From NCBI GenBank assembly GCA_946965045.2, contig OX337230.1:3100001-3164000 (forward strand): DNA of 64,000 bases. The letters are read 5' to 3'. The notes under the pieces are model-generated. The model made no database searches, was not told the origin of the DNA, and saw nothing but the letters and a program-made list of their open reading frames with translations. This stretch comes from Epithemia pelagica. Lineage: Eukaryota; Bacillariophyta; Bacillariophyceae; Surirellales; Surirellaceae. The translations under genes and the position numbers were made by a program. Every line of letters starts with the position of its first letter. Within the stretch, counting starts at the first letter, position 1. Below are positions 44,246-56,000 of the stretch, piece by piece.

Positions 44246-46126
44246 ATGACCATTCGTCGTGCTGAACGACAACGATATCCCTGGCGAAAAGCGTCCACTG
44301 CCACGTGCTTGCGGAGTGACGACATGGCCTCGTTGGAGGAGGAGGAGGAGGACTCCGTGACTGATACCGTTCCGCAACCAGACGACGTGGACAAGCCACC
44401 AGCACCCGTGGGAGAGTTTTTTCAACTGGATGCTCGTCTCGAGCCGTATCCATGGCATGCCACGCATGGAAACGTGTTTGGTTCCTCCCCTCTGGGAGGA
44501 GAAACCCAAGGAGGTTCAGAGTCTTTGATTTTGCAACGACTCGAGCGTGCTTCCTGCAAGGCAAGTCATCACCCACAAAAGAGAATCATGGACCATGAGG
44601 AACGGGCCCCAAGGCAAGAACTCTACAGCGCTCCGACCAAATTGTTTTCCGTTGAACAACAAGACTCTCCCACGGAGGGATCTTTGTCACCCGCAGATCC
44701 CCATTCATGGAGACACTTTGAAGACGCTTTCTTCTCGACATCAAACCAAACTCTGGATCGAGACTTTGTTCCTTCTCGTCGAGCTCAGTCGCTCAACGAG
44801 ATATCGGTGCGGTTTCCCACCAATCATAGTCCACCGCCGCCCCGTGCATCGTCCTGGCAAACCAAGCGGACCAGCCGTCGGAGCTTTCCCGACCAACCAT
44901 CGGAACACAGTAATCGCCCCGTCACGATGGAGGACCTGCAACAATGGAGGTCCTCGAGTGTGTTGGGGACCGATGCCAAGTGGTCCAATCTCTTGGGGCG
45001 ATCCAGTCCACGAGCGCGCAGTCAAGAACGCTCCAAGGCCATGCCACAGCGTCCATCCTCATCTCCTCGCAAACAACCGCCCAAGACGCCTTCTACTACT
45101 ACCATGGCTCCTGCTCCGCGCAAGGCAAATCACACTTCTGTCATGACAACGGCGTCGACGGAAAAACCGCAGGATACCTTGACTGGTATGGATACCTTGA
45201 TGCAACGAACAAAGGGTATGGACCGTTTGCGACGATACCAATCTCTGGGTGACGATAGATTTTTAAAAGCCTATTGGCAGCAGCAACCAGAGGAGGACCG
45301 GGAGCCAATGGCACCAACCCGAGCTGGTTCCGAACCATCGGCCACAAGTCTCGGTTGCCACAACACGCGACTGCGTCGTTTCCAGGGACTGCGCATTCGA
45401 AACAAGAACAAGGAACCTCAGTCAAGTCCAAGTAGCACCAATCACAAAAAGAGTGGTGCAATCCACCAAAGCCGTCCGGAAAAGTCATTGTCGTCGCCTC
45501 CTCAATGGCCCCAGTTCTTGTCGTCTCTGCGACGTGCCGCCGTGCGAAGAAAGGGTACCAAAGCGAATACCTCTCCGGAAGCATTGCCCACGAACCAACC
45601 GGTGGATGACACGGAGGATGACGCATCCATGTCGTCCGTTTCGACAGTGACCACCCCTCCCTTGACACTGCCGTCGTCTCGACACGGCAGTAGTAACAAG
45701 ATTGTAGATGACGAACCAGTGTATCCTCCCGTTTCCAAACGGCGCACTCCGGCGCCTCTACGATCCTCCTGGGAGGATTCCCTGCTCCCCTTTGTGTGCG
45801 ATAGTGGTGTAAAAGATGAGGGTTCCATTACTGCCAACAATTGGATTCTCGCCAAGCTCGTCGAGATGGCTTCGTGTGGGTCTCATACCACCCACCGTGC
45901 CTGGGACCAACAAGAACAACTGTACCGCGACTACTTTACCCAGAAAGGCCACAACCACGAAAACGAGCAGGATGCGGATGACAATGTCACGGCCAAGACG
46001 AGTAGTACCAGTGGTATGAGTTCCGTCACCGAAGACGACGATGACGACTTTGGAGCAACTCCCTCGTCGAATCCTTTGGAGATGTGTCCTCTGCCTTTGG
46101 CTCCAGTGTGGAACTGCAGTAGCTAA
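44246..46126 (+). CDS. Large disordered protein of unknown function
   Basis: Uninterrupted 626-residue frame from ATG 44246. It is rich in Ser, Pro, Arg, Thr and Gln, with an acidic run (LEEEEEDS) near residue 30 and many basic-Ser patches (RRAQSLNE, SSPRARSQERSK, RRYQSLGDDR) like kinase sites. No membrane span, signal peptide or known domain is seen. A short C-terminal part (WILAKLVEMASCG to LYRDYFTQKG) is more ordered and may be the conserved core. The long open frame and matching codon use support a gene. Function unknown. Confidence 0.75.
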   Translation: MTIRRAERQRYPWRKASTATCLRSDDMASLEEEEEDSVTDTVPQPDDVDKPPAPVGEFFQLDARLEPYPWHATHGNVFGSSPLGGETQGGSESLILQRLERASCKASHHPQKRIMDHEERAPRQELYSAPTKLFSVEQQDSPTEGSLSPADPHSWRHFEDAFFSTSNQTLDRDFVPSRRAQSLNEISVRFPTNHSPPPPRASSWQTKRTSRRSFPDQPSEHSNRPVTMEDLQQWRSSSVLGTDAKWSNLLGRSSPRARSQERSKAMPQRPSSSPRKQPPKTPSTTTMAPAPRKANHTSVMTTASTEKPQDTLTGMDTLMQRTKGMDRLRRYQSLGDDRFLKAYWQQQPEEDREPMAPTRAGSEPSATSLGCHNTRLRRFQGLRIRNKNKEPQSSPSSTNHKKSGAIHQSRPEKSLSSPPQWPQFLSSLRRAAVRRKGTKANTSPEALPTNQPVDDTEDDASMSSVSTVTTPPLTLPSSRHGSSNKIVDDEPVYPPVSKRRTPAPLRSSWEDSLLPFVCDSGVKDEGSITANNWILAKLVEMASCGSHTTHRAWDQQEQLYRDYFTQKGHNHENEQDADDNVTAKTSSTSGMSSVTEDDDDDFGATPSSNPLEMCPLPLAPVWNCSS

Positions 46127-46970
46127 CGGAATGGACTCCATCTCTTGTGTGTGTGTGTGCATGTGAATTTTCCAAACTCGATAATTGAGGCAGTCTCTAA
46201 AAGACGCTTCAGTGGAATGTGGGTGGCAGAAACGTATGAAACTTATCTGTAAAAGAGTACATAACGAAATGCTAGGAAAAGATATTGTTCCTCCTCTATA
46301 TGGATCCAGCATCTAGAGGAATGAATGGGATTTATGGCCGTCCTTCCCATTGGGAATTTGAATCCCATTGCCGTGTCGACCTTGTCCCCGTGCGTGTCTT
46401 CACAAGGTTGGACTGATCCTTTCCTACTCCTTCCGACGATTTACCTATTCTGGAGTACGAAACTAGCCGAAAGTTCCTACAGAGCCTTTCTCCATTCTCA
46501 AAAAGAGGATAAATTCGGTTCTGATATCCATCTAAACCAGTATCGTATCCAGGGTATGTCCGACATGCTATGGATCGAATCATACGTAGTTCATAGAATC
46601 GAGATGCAACTACCCAGTGCTACTCATCTGAATTCATCGGGACTGGTTGTTCGTTGAACAGAGGTATTAACCTCTTGAAGAGTAACAAATGCAACCTTGA
46701 ATGGGATTTTGGTCATGTGGGATCTTGTTCTAGTACAGGTGTTATGACGCAAGCGGAAGTAAGCATGTAAAATTGCGGACAAGAGGTCCACGAAAGTTCG
46801 TAAGAACAACGCCGGTGTTAGGCTCCAAGGATTCGGCGAAATTGAACAGTAAGTTCTTATTCCCCAGAACCCAGTTGTCTGCCCAGGGCCCAAAACCACA
46901 GTAGGGAAATTGATCCATGCTAAGCGCAATGTCAATTAGGGCAGGGAAATGCATCAGAAAAAGTTACTTT
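46127..46970. other. Intergenic with diverged repeat
   Basis: Contains a GT microsatellite (about 46147-46160) and a block at 46339-46460 that resembles 48286-48410 beyond the kelch gene. No gene recognised. Confidence 0.5.
46339..46460 (+). repeat. Diverged flanking repeat, copy 1
   Basis: Resembles 48286-48410 in the same direction: shared words include CATTGGGAAT/AATTGGGAAT, GAATCCCATT, CGACCTTGTCCC and TTCACAAG. Similarity is moderate. Confidence 0.6.
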
Positions 46971-48127
46971 CTATCCCTCTTTTGACTTGGACTCATTATT
47001 CCTGTGCTTCCTACATTCCGTCTTGTGTTTTCTCCAGTGCTTCACTTGGCACTCACGACAGCAGTACTGGGCCTTGAAACAGGAAGAGCATCGCCTCACA
47101 TCATCGTTGGTATAGTCCTTGCAACAATCTGGATTGCTGCAGACACTTTTTCGTGTTTTCAGAGCTTCCTTCTTTCTCCACCGTTCTGGGATGGTCAGCT
47201 TGAAGCAAGAATTCTTTGTACTAACGCCACCGTCAGACTCGGAATCAAAACCAGCAATCATATCCAATGGATACCAATTCACCAATGTTTGACCTCCTTA
47301 TTTCTCCTGGTATGGATGGGAGTGGGACCATCATGTGGGTGCTTGGGTCCAATAAGCAGAATCCTGGTGGTGCCCCGGCCTTTGCGACAACTATTTTGTC
47401 GTTGTTCACAGCCGTGATATCGAAGTAACTACCGCCGTCCAAGCTCGACTGCGGAGCTACTGTTCGTCTCCAAAACTCTGGTAGTCGATGGTCAGCAACA
47501 AATTCCTTTCGACGACAATCATATGTTCCTGCACATGCTCCGCCCAGAATGTAGATCAGATCACCAACCGCTACCGCCTTCATTCCCCACCCACGTATCC
47601 GATAACCCTCGAGGGGTATTCTTCCAACTGCAGACCAAGTGTTGGTAGCCATGGAAAACATCTCGACCTCGTCAACGAACTTGTTACATTCACTTATTCC
47701 CCCAAAGACAAAGATTTCCTCATTGACGGCTACTGCAGTAGGGCAAAACCTTGCAATACGCATGGGTGGTACAAATGCGGAGACTCCGGGACGCCACATT
47801 ATACACTTCTGCTAAAGCACTATTGCCTTCGTCATCCCCTTCCAAAACATATGCTGTGCCTCCACAAATTAAAACTTTGTTCCCAACTGCGGCTGCGGCA
47901 CAGTTCATCCGAGTGGTGAGCATCTTGTCACCAGATACTGTCCACGTTCCAGTCTTGGTATTGAACACTTCGACATGGCAGAAGCTCCAGCAAGAAGTGT
48001 CCTGACCACCGAAAGAGTATAGTTTAGAGCCAACAGCAACTACTGCATGGTTGCAGCGGCCTTTAGTCATCGGCATCATTGTTTGCCATTCATTTGCTTC
48101 TCCTTTTCCGTCGTCCTTGTAAGCCAT
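46971..48127 (-). pseudogene. Kelch-repeat protein with C-terminal MYND finger, frameshifted
   Basis: Reading on the minus strand from ATG 48127, three frames join. First come kelch repeats with VVAVGSKLYSFGGQ and AAAVGNKVLICGG. About 47795 the reading shifts and continues with VAVNEEIFVFGG, MATNTWSAVG and DLIYILGG. About 47275 it shifts again to a MYND finger (CSNPDCC, RRCSSCFKAQYCC, CQVKHWRKHKTEC). Kelch blades form a beta-propeller for protein binding and MYND fingers bind Pro-rich partners; the pairing suggests an adaptor. No GT-AG intron explains the shifts, so either this copy has decayed or the assembly has two indels. Separate small genes are unlikely because the MYND frame has only a TTG start. 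Similar ~120-bp blocks flank it on both sides. Confidence 0.7.
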
Positions 48128-48285
48128 TCTGTTGTTCGGATGCGAGTATAATGACGATAAAGTTGTGAGGCTTAAAAAGTCGTGTTGGATGATATTGATA
48201 TGGGCATGCTGTGGGCTCTATTCGTGGCAAGACCGCGAGCTCCTGTCAGGAAGACTATTAGGCCAACCCTGTGCCGGGTTTTGCC

Positions 48286-48410
48286 GTCCCCCAATTGGGA
48301 ATGCGAATCCCATTCTACCATGCCGACCTTGTCCCGTGTTTTCACAAGATTAGACCAATCCTGTCTTTCCGACTATACACCAAACTGCTGCATTCTCGTA
48401 GTCGATCACA
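48286..48410 (+). repeat. Diverged flanking repeat, copy 2
   Basis: Direct-orientation partner of 46339-46460, placed about 160 bases upstream of the kelch-MYND start. The pair brackets that gene. Confidence 0.6.
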
Positions 48411-48595
48411 GCCTCGAACACCAGCTTTGAAATACACGAGGACATCGCCGGAGTGGGGTACATCGTGTGCTGGAACGAATACATCTTGTGGAAGCCCTTT
48501 GCCGTCGTTCAAGTGAAGTCCCATGTTCATCTCCATCCACCAAGCCAGACGTCAGAAAGGAGGAATGCGAACCTCTACTCAACCAGTCGTAAATC

Positions 48596-48807
48596 TACTT
48601 TAATAGCCAGGGTGGGACGAGGAGGAGCTAGGGTGTGAGGAGTGGCTTAACTCCGAGAAGGGCAATAGCGACGAGGAGTGGACTGCCCCTGTGAGATCCG
48701 CGTAAGCGGATCGAGGGGGCAACCCACGACAAGAAGCTATTGCCCGACGAGGAGTTAAGCCACGAGGAGCGCCCTGCGACGAGGAGTCCCCCGGGGCTAT
48801 TAAAGTA
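48596..48807. repeat. 212-bp nested fold-back palindrome (MITE or structured RNA)
   Basis: Outer arms TACTTTAATAGCC (48596-48608) and GGCTATTAAAGTA (48795-48807) are exact inverses. Inside, paired arms are AGGG/CCCT (48630, 48772), GTGGCTTAACTCC/GGAGTTAAGCCAC (48642, 48751), GGGCAATAGC/GCTATTGCCC (48660, 48736), GTGG/CCAC, TGCCCC/GGGGCA and GATCCGC/GCGGATC. These close a GTAA tetraloop at 48702-48705. Between arms the unpaired segments are mostly equal in length on both sides (8/8, 5/5, 8/8, 2/2) and purine-rich, with repeated GACGAGGAG. If the outer TA is a target duplicate, this is a mariner-type MITE with TIR CTTTAATAGCC. The GNRA loop and symmetric GA-rich internal loops also fit a structured RNA. 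Confidence 0.8.
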
Positions 48808-49045
48808 TGTTAGCTTCCTTTGTCACGAGGAGTCGTGCCAGCGCGCTTTAGGTATTTATCGGTCTTCCTAAGTGATCGGTACTCAAAATGTATACTTAGT
48901 ACTCGTGAGCCTAATTAGTCTTAGAGACTTTCGCTGGCCATACTCATGATGGCGCACTAGGTAATCTTTAATCCTTTGTAAATAAACCGGTCACTTAAGG
49001 GATCACATACAACTATATCGGATGACTTTTAACGCTCAATGTCAA
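48808..49045. other. Intergenic between repeats
   Basis: No gene or RNA recognised between the palindrome and the first TIR element. AT-rich. Confidence 0.5.
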
Positions 49046-50194
49046 CCCTCCGACTAGGTGTCCGCTTCTTAGCCCCCCAGCCGCTCTCCGCGACCAACCA
49101 TTTTAATTTTGGTTTTTTTACGTTTTTGAAGAAAATTTCGGGTCAAAATGAAAATGATCACGCCGGCCTTCTGGATCACCGTTTTGAAATTTTGTGAGCA
49201 GGCGTGCGCACTTTGACCATTCTTGATTGTCGTCCCAAGTTGCGACCAACATTATTTTCACTACGCACCTTTTGACATGGATAATGGACATGCACCATCA
49301 CAATGCATTCTCCATCATCTGCACACCATGGACATTTGACATATAGACCATAGATAGTGTTTTGCTCTACCCCATCCTTTCTTTGTTTTTTCTAGGAGAA
49401 GTGTGGTTGTTTCTAGTGTTTGTGTCCGTTTAAAAGTGGACCCTCCTCCACAACACCGTGCCGTTGCCGTAGGCTTGTCTCTTTACAACCACATACAGTC
49501 CTATTTTAGAATACGTCTCTTTCTAGTTGCGTTATGGAGCATATAGAGTGTAGAGTCCCCTGCACTGCTGGGAAAGACAAGTCATGCTCATGGCAACAAA
49601 AAAAGAACAACACGAGCAGGTCGACATCACAATCCACTAAAGACCCAAACTGAGCGACAGCAGAGGAAAAATGGATGGCTTCCTCCACTTATCCTACCTA
49701 CTCCTAATTGAGGTCTATAGCTCTATTTTGTCCTATAAGAATCCTACAAATGATGCCAGCGGCCCCACATGGCATCGACCAAAATGGATGTTACATGGCA
49801 CAAACAAATGACACACTACGGCAACTGGCAACGTAGTGAGAGCCTACAACTAAACATTGTCCATTCCAATGCAAGTATTAGCCATTCCATAACTTACCAT
49901 GATGGATGTGCAGAGACAAAGATGAGATGAGATGGCCAGGGACGAAGCATGCCGTTTTTGGTGTTGGTTTGGTCATTGCCTCGTTTTGTTGCCTGCATCG
50001 ATTTTGTGACCCGTTAACTCACTGAGAACACTATTTTGAGTCTTGTTGAGCAGAACGCCTGCCACCTTCCAACTGTCACATCACGCCAGCCTTTCCACCG
50101 ATGGATGTGAAATTTCCATTCATTTTTTTGTCTGTGAGATTGGGTTTGTCTTGCCCGAACAGACGAGCTAAGAAGCGGACATCTAGTCGGAGGG
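49046..50194. mobile_element. Non-autonomous TIR element A (1149 bp)
   Basis: Bounded by inverted repeats: 49046-49073 (CCCTCCGACTAGGTGTCC...) and 50167-50194 (...GGACATCTAGTCGGAGGG), 28 bases with two or fewer differences. No transposase frame is visible inside. A subterminal stretch at 50036-50110 resembles 51395-51470 of element B. Target duplication is unclear. Confidence 0.75.
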
Positions 50195-50405
50195 ATTCGT
50201 CCCACATTTATTGCATGCCAATCAAACTCCGAGGCGTGCTTGTTCTTTAAATACTCATACAGAATACTTAAAGTCAATGTTCCGCATTTCCCACTCCGAC
50301 TGATACAACAACACAACACACAACAAAGCACCAACAACCAACACCTACTTTTTCGTTTCCCGGGCTATTCTAGATTATCACACTAAAGGAAAATCCCTCG
50401 GTATA

Positions 50406-51544
50406 GGTGACCACCTATTAATCGTCTGCCAGTCGTCCACCGAATTCTTCTCTGGCCTGGTTTTTTCCTTTTTTCATGTCAAAATTTTCTGGCAAAATCA
50501 GAAGGAACTCGCCGGCACAACCTGGTCACATTTCAAATCAGTTTGAGAATGGCCCAGCGTGCATGACCGTTGGTCTTGATTCTTGATTCTTGATGCACAG
50601 CCTTCATTCGCCACTCGCCACACTCTCCAAACACAAACAAACCTCACCCCTCACCCATGCCAATGGCAATGACATGGTTTGTCTGCTTTCATGCGACTCA
50701 GGTATGTAAGATGGAAGAGAGGACAGAACTGCTATTCTGATAAGGACAAGTTTCCCACTCGCCCTTCCCTGCCACTTTTCTTTGCTCCATCTGAGGAATC
50801 ATTGCGACTGGAATCATTGCGACTCTTCTCCGTAGTCTTAATGCTTGATTCAGTAAAAGCCCTTTTATTTGATACTCTCTTGTCTCTACATCAAATTCCT
50901 ATTCTTATTCAATCATAGGGTCAATTTCAATAGGGCTGGCGATTACTTGCTTTTATTGCGTTCGTCTTCGTTCTATTCCTTCCAGGACATGTCCTTGGCG
51001 GGGAAGATAAACTAAGCGAAAGAAAAGAGTCCATCTTATCAAGCAGTTCATCGAAGGAGATTTTAGGGACAAAGAGAAGCATATAAAAAGGGTTGACAAT
51101 AAGAATCTCATGGTTTGCCATGTAAAACTTTGATTGGAAGTCGTCAATTCGAATGATAGAAAAGGTAAGGCCCAATGGCCCCTATGAAAAGAAAATAGTG
51201 AAATATCCTACCAATCCTACAGAAGATAAGAGGCAAAGGAACAACTAACAATGAAAGGTAAGACGCGCTCCTTCGACAACGATTCGTCCGGAGTTCATGC
51301 CCCTTGGTCATCATGGTCCGTGTTTTCATCGACCCTCCAAATTTTGCTCTCACGGTTTTTATGAGACGCTGTCGCTCGCGAGCGTCTGGAATTTGAATCG
51401 TGTTGATCAGAGGACGCCCGCCAACCTTCAACTGTCACTTTCACGCCGGCCATTCTACATGACGTTTTTGCTTTTGGGAGATTTTGTGGGGGAGAAGGAC
51501 AGATCTTTCGTGAGCGACTGGCAGACGATTAATAGGTGGCCACC
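50406..51544. mobile_element. Non-autonomous TIR element B (1139 bp)
   Basis: Bounded by 30-base inverted repeats 50406-50435 (GGTGACCACCTATTAATCG...) and 51515-51544, with one difference. No transposase inside. It shares subterminal sequence with element A although the terminal repeats differ, and it is almost the same size. Both likely borrow transposases from elsewhere. Confidence 0.75.
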
Positions 51545-53052
51545 GATACAGAGCCGTACAGTAAGTTTTGGGGCTTAGGTAGTGTGAGTGTGGGGAGTGA
51601 CCCACTCCTCAGTGAGTGGGGAAGGGCACGACGACGGTAGAACGACGAGTGATAAAGGTAGTGTTTGACCTGCCGTGGTGTTGTTGATCGAACCGGTCGG
51701 AAGAGTCCTTACCACATACACGTGTGCGATTGACAACCTAGTGTCGATTCCAAACATGGTCCTGCGTCCATATCTTGGTGCACTACAAGTCTGAACCAAA
51801 GGAGACTATCGTCTCACCACATGAGTACGTTCCATCCACCAACCACAAACACACACCGGAATACGAATCTACCACTTAATAGCCAGTCGTGTTAGTGGTA
51901 CTGTGGTGGTCCAAATCACCGTCGGGCAAACTGTCATTTCTCAACAAAGTTGGAGTACATCGCTCTAGGTTCTCTCTTCACGACGGAGAGGTGAACAAAA
52001 GGGTACTCAGGCTCTATTGTTCGTTCCTGAAATACTCGTAGCCAATTGTGCCATCAGTTGAAGTCTCCAGATGAGGTGCAAGAAAATAGACTACCTATGC
52101 TATTAGGAGTAATTGCTACCCCGATCGTAAAGCCCTTAACCCTAATGATGTTTGTATGGTGCAGATGCAGAATGCAGGAGGCAGGAGAGCAACGCCAAAA
52201 AACACACCCAACCAAAGACTGCACAGAGATTTTCCGCATTCTTTTCATTTACACTAAAATAGGCGGAAGTACAATCTACGGTACATATATACTTCTTATA
52301 GGTCAGATGGACAGGCTTCGGATTTGTAATGGGGTGTCCTTTGTCGCTGGGTTGTCTTTGTCGCTTGTCGTGGCGTGTTATCTTCTTTAGCTGCGACTAC
52401 CACGGCATCGATGATGTTCATGTTTCGATTATGGACGGTCCCACGAAGAACAAAGAACAACAAAGAACAACAAACAACAAAATAAAAAAGAAGTGGTGGC
52501 AGCAGCACCAAAGGCGACAACAGGGGCGGGCAGTAACTAGCAGCGACGGCACAGGGGCCGCCAAGGATAACGAGAACAACCAGAGCGCAACAGAGGAATT
52601 CCTTGATTTGGATCATGTGGTAGCTTGCCTGATAACACCTCTTTCAAATCCAATTTTTGAGAAACGAGTGGAACCAAGACAGAGGAATCACTCACACCGT
52701 CTCTCTCGGCGAGAGTTTGGAGAGGAGAGGGAAGGAGAAGGAAGCAACTAGTGTTAGTTCATTCCAACACACAACACTCTTTCTTCCTCCGTCTCCTCTC
52801 TCCTTGTCCAAGGACTCCTCCTCAAGGTGAACTCTTCAAGAAGTGGTCGCTGTTTTCACGGAACAACAAACAGCAAACCAGCTAGAGTGAGAGAGTGAAA
52901 GATCTTTTGGTTTTTATAGTTGGGATTGCTGTTTAAAACGAGGAACCCGTGATTTGGTACGGAAGCTGTCTTGTGTTTTTTTAACCTAATCGCATTGCAA
53001 TCCACCAAGAGCCATCCATAGCCGTCATTCGAAACACACAAGGACGTCAAAG
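51545..53052. other. Intergenic, low-complexity
   Basis: 1.5 kb upstream of the first AAA/TPR gene. It includes an A-rich run of CAAAGAACAA words (52448-52490) and purine-rich GAGAG sequence (52700-52745). An open frame at 52329-52751 is rich in Gln, Arg and Asn and not recognisable. Probably promoter and leader of the next gene. Confidence 0.45.
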
Positions 53053-56000
53053 ATGGACTATTCCAGTGTGGAGTTTGGCACCTTGGCGGAGCAAGTCGAT
53101 GAAACACATTATGATAACCGCATTGATGCCGACGACGATTTGGAAAAGGGACGCATCAAATTTCCTTCCACTCGAGAAAGACTCTATGGAAGAGAACCAC
53201 AACTGCAGCAACTGTCAGAGATTTACCATGCCGTGCAACAACCAGCAGCATTGTTGGTGGAAACAACACAAGGAAGAAGTCAAGAGGATGAAGCGACGAG
53301 AGAAGAGGTTTCAACTCCTGAACAAGCCCTCGCACAAGTAGCGAAAGCTGGTTCGTCCAACGAACCGCAGAATCCTCTCCTCCCAGGCCGCACTAGGAGT
53401 AGCACATCAAGGATGAGTCACGTTGTCTTTCTGGCTGGTTATTCTGGGACGGGTAAATCCACGTTGGTCGACGCTTTTGTTCATGAATTATACCAGCATG
53501 AGAAAAGCAAAACGGGGGGAGGAGATGAACGATTGTGCTTGGATTATTTGTGGGGTAAATTTGCATGTTCTCTTCAGGTCACGGTTCCCTTTTCGGCCTT
53601 GTCACAGGCACTCAATCAATGGGTCCTGCATCTCCTGACACACTCCGGTCCAGCCGTAAAACCATCCAACAACCATCATCATCCTTGTCACCGTCATGCA
53701 TGGATTCGTGCCTTTGTTCAAAGCTTGGCGGCCTTGGATATTTATCCAGGCAGTTCGTATGCTACTGTTTTGGAACAAACGTTGATACCTGCCCTGCCAC
53801 GATTGTTGCAACGATTTGCCGCCGCACCGGCCACCACAACCTTGCGCCCCGTAGACTCGTCTCCAACGACAAGCACAAACACGACAAGAACTGGAAGTAC
53901 CACAAACGCAACCACCATTAATGGGACCTTGATTCAATACACGGTGCAAAAGTTTATGCGGGCCCTCACCACTACGACAACATCTGGTTCTCCTCGCAAC
54001 CGGACAGCGACACCTCTTCCTCCTCCAGTCATTTTCTTTTTGGATGATTTACAATGGGCGGACAAGGCATCCTTGCAATTGCTTTCAGCCTTGTTATTGG
54101 ATAAGGCCTTGTACAACATTTTGTTTCTTCTAGCCTATCGACCCAATGAAATGGGACCCCATCAAGAGGAATTTGTCACACTAGTACAACAACTCCAAGA
54201 GGCACGGTCCCACAACAAGTATAACGACAACAAGGATAGCGACAAAGATTCTCATACCACGGCCAACAGTGACGATGATGACGACACCGAGCCTGCCCAA
54301 GAAAAGAAAGAAGACGCAGCGAGAGTAGATACAGCTTCCGAGGGAGCAAGCAACGTCAACAAGACCTTGTCGGAGGTATGTCAAGCCGTAGCCTCAGCCT
54401 CGGCTGCTTCCCATGGAATACACTTTATGGAACTCTTCAATCTATCTCCCGACAGTATTGCAGAATTTATCGCCGATTCGATTGATAAAACGCCCGAGGA
54501 TGTGACTTTGGTGGCCGATGCCATTTATCAAAAGACTTTGGGAAACATTTTCTTTGTCAAACAAGCCATGGAAGAATTGGTTCGCAAAAATGCCTTGTAC
54601 TATGATATGGTCATGTTTGAATGGCAATTTGGCAATGTTTCGCGAGTCGAATTGGAACAATTTTTGTCGGAAGATGTCTTGGAAATGGTCCAATCCAAAA
54701 TTCAAACCGTACCACGAACCTTGCAAAAGGCCTTGGTGTTGGCGGCCTATACCAGTCAAACGACGATTGAATTGAGTTTGTTACAAGCATTGTTGCAAAC
54801 CGATGTGACGGTAGATCGACGCGAGACAACCTTAGAGGCTCTACTCGTGTTGATGAATCGAGCCTTTGTCGAAGGTCTCATGTTGCGATGCCATCATCCT
54901 CACAATCACCATGCTCCAAACAGCAACGGTCGCAATCCCCGCAACACGAACAACGACAGTCTACAGAGCAGTCATCCCACTCTCAACCTCACCGAATCGT
55001 CGTCGTCGTCCTTTTTCCCCATGGACGACGCGTCCCGCTTGATGGCCAATGCCGGCAAGAATCAATCGCATCCACCCGATAGATCAACGTCACCACAAGG
55101 AGTTCCTTCGATTCGATATCAATTCACACACGACCGTATACGCGAGGCTGCTTGTGCTACAGTACTGGAGGGACCGGAACGAGACAAGATGTTGCTTCGC
55201 ATCTCCAAAGTCTTGCTGGCAAAAGCGGTACATGTGGGCACCGAAAACGAAACAAGTCGAGTCGATCTGCTTCCAGACGACGCCCACGTGGATGACCATT
55301 GCAGTGATTGGATGTTGTTCACCGCAGCGCGTCATTTAAATTCCTTACCCGACAAGTTCACCAACGACATGCAACTTCCCCATCTCAACTTGAGGGTTGC
55401 GAAACTTGCCGTGTACAAAGGCGCCTTCAATGAAGCCCGAATCTTTTTGGAAGAGGGTATCAAACGTCTCGATGAAAATTGCTGGGACAGTGACTACAAC
55501 TTGTGTCTAGAACTGAAGGTGACTCTGGCCGAGACCGATCGAAAGCTGGGTCACAACGAGAAAGTCGTCGAATTGGCAGAGGAAATTTTCGAGAATGCCA
55601 AATCGTTGTTGGATAAGAGCCGAATTCACTCTTCGTACATTGAGGCAACCAACAGCAAGAATGACAATAACTACGTCAAATCGGTCGATGTGGCATTGGG
55701 AATTTTGAAATTGTACAACGTCGATGTGCCTAGTGCTCCCAACAAGGGAACTGTCAAACGAGAAAAGATGCAGCTGCGCTTGGCCCTCCGCGGAAGGTCC
55801 ATGTTGTGTTTGACCAAGTTCCCTGTGTCCCATGATGCGTTGCAAATTGCGCAAATGAAGGTGGCCTGGTTGACTGTCTTGTACGCTCTTTTGGGTCAAC
55901 GAACCAATTTGGCAGTCCTCGTAGGCTATCGCATGTTCCGCGTGGTACTGACCAACAAGACCATTACCAAAGACTTGCCTAGCATGTTGGAAATACTGGG

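Noticed and set aside
47720-47799. Short introns explaining the kelch frame changes
   Set aside because: No GT-AG pair of plausible intron length joins the frames while keeping the kelch blades.
52329-52751. 140-residue open frame
   Set aside because: Composition is Gln/Arg/Asn-rich over simple sequence, and no family or conserved segment is seen.
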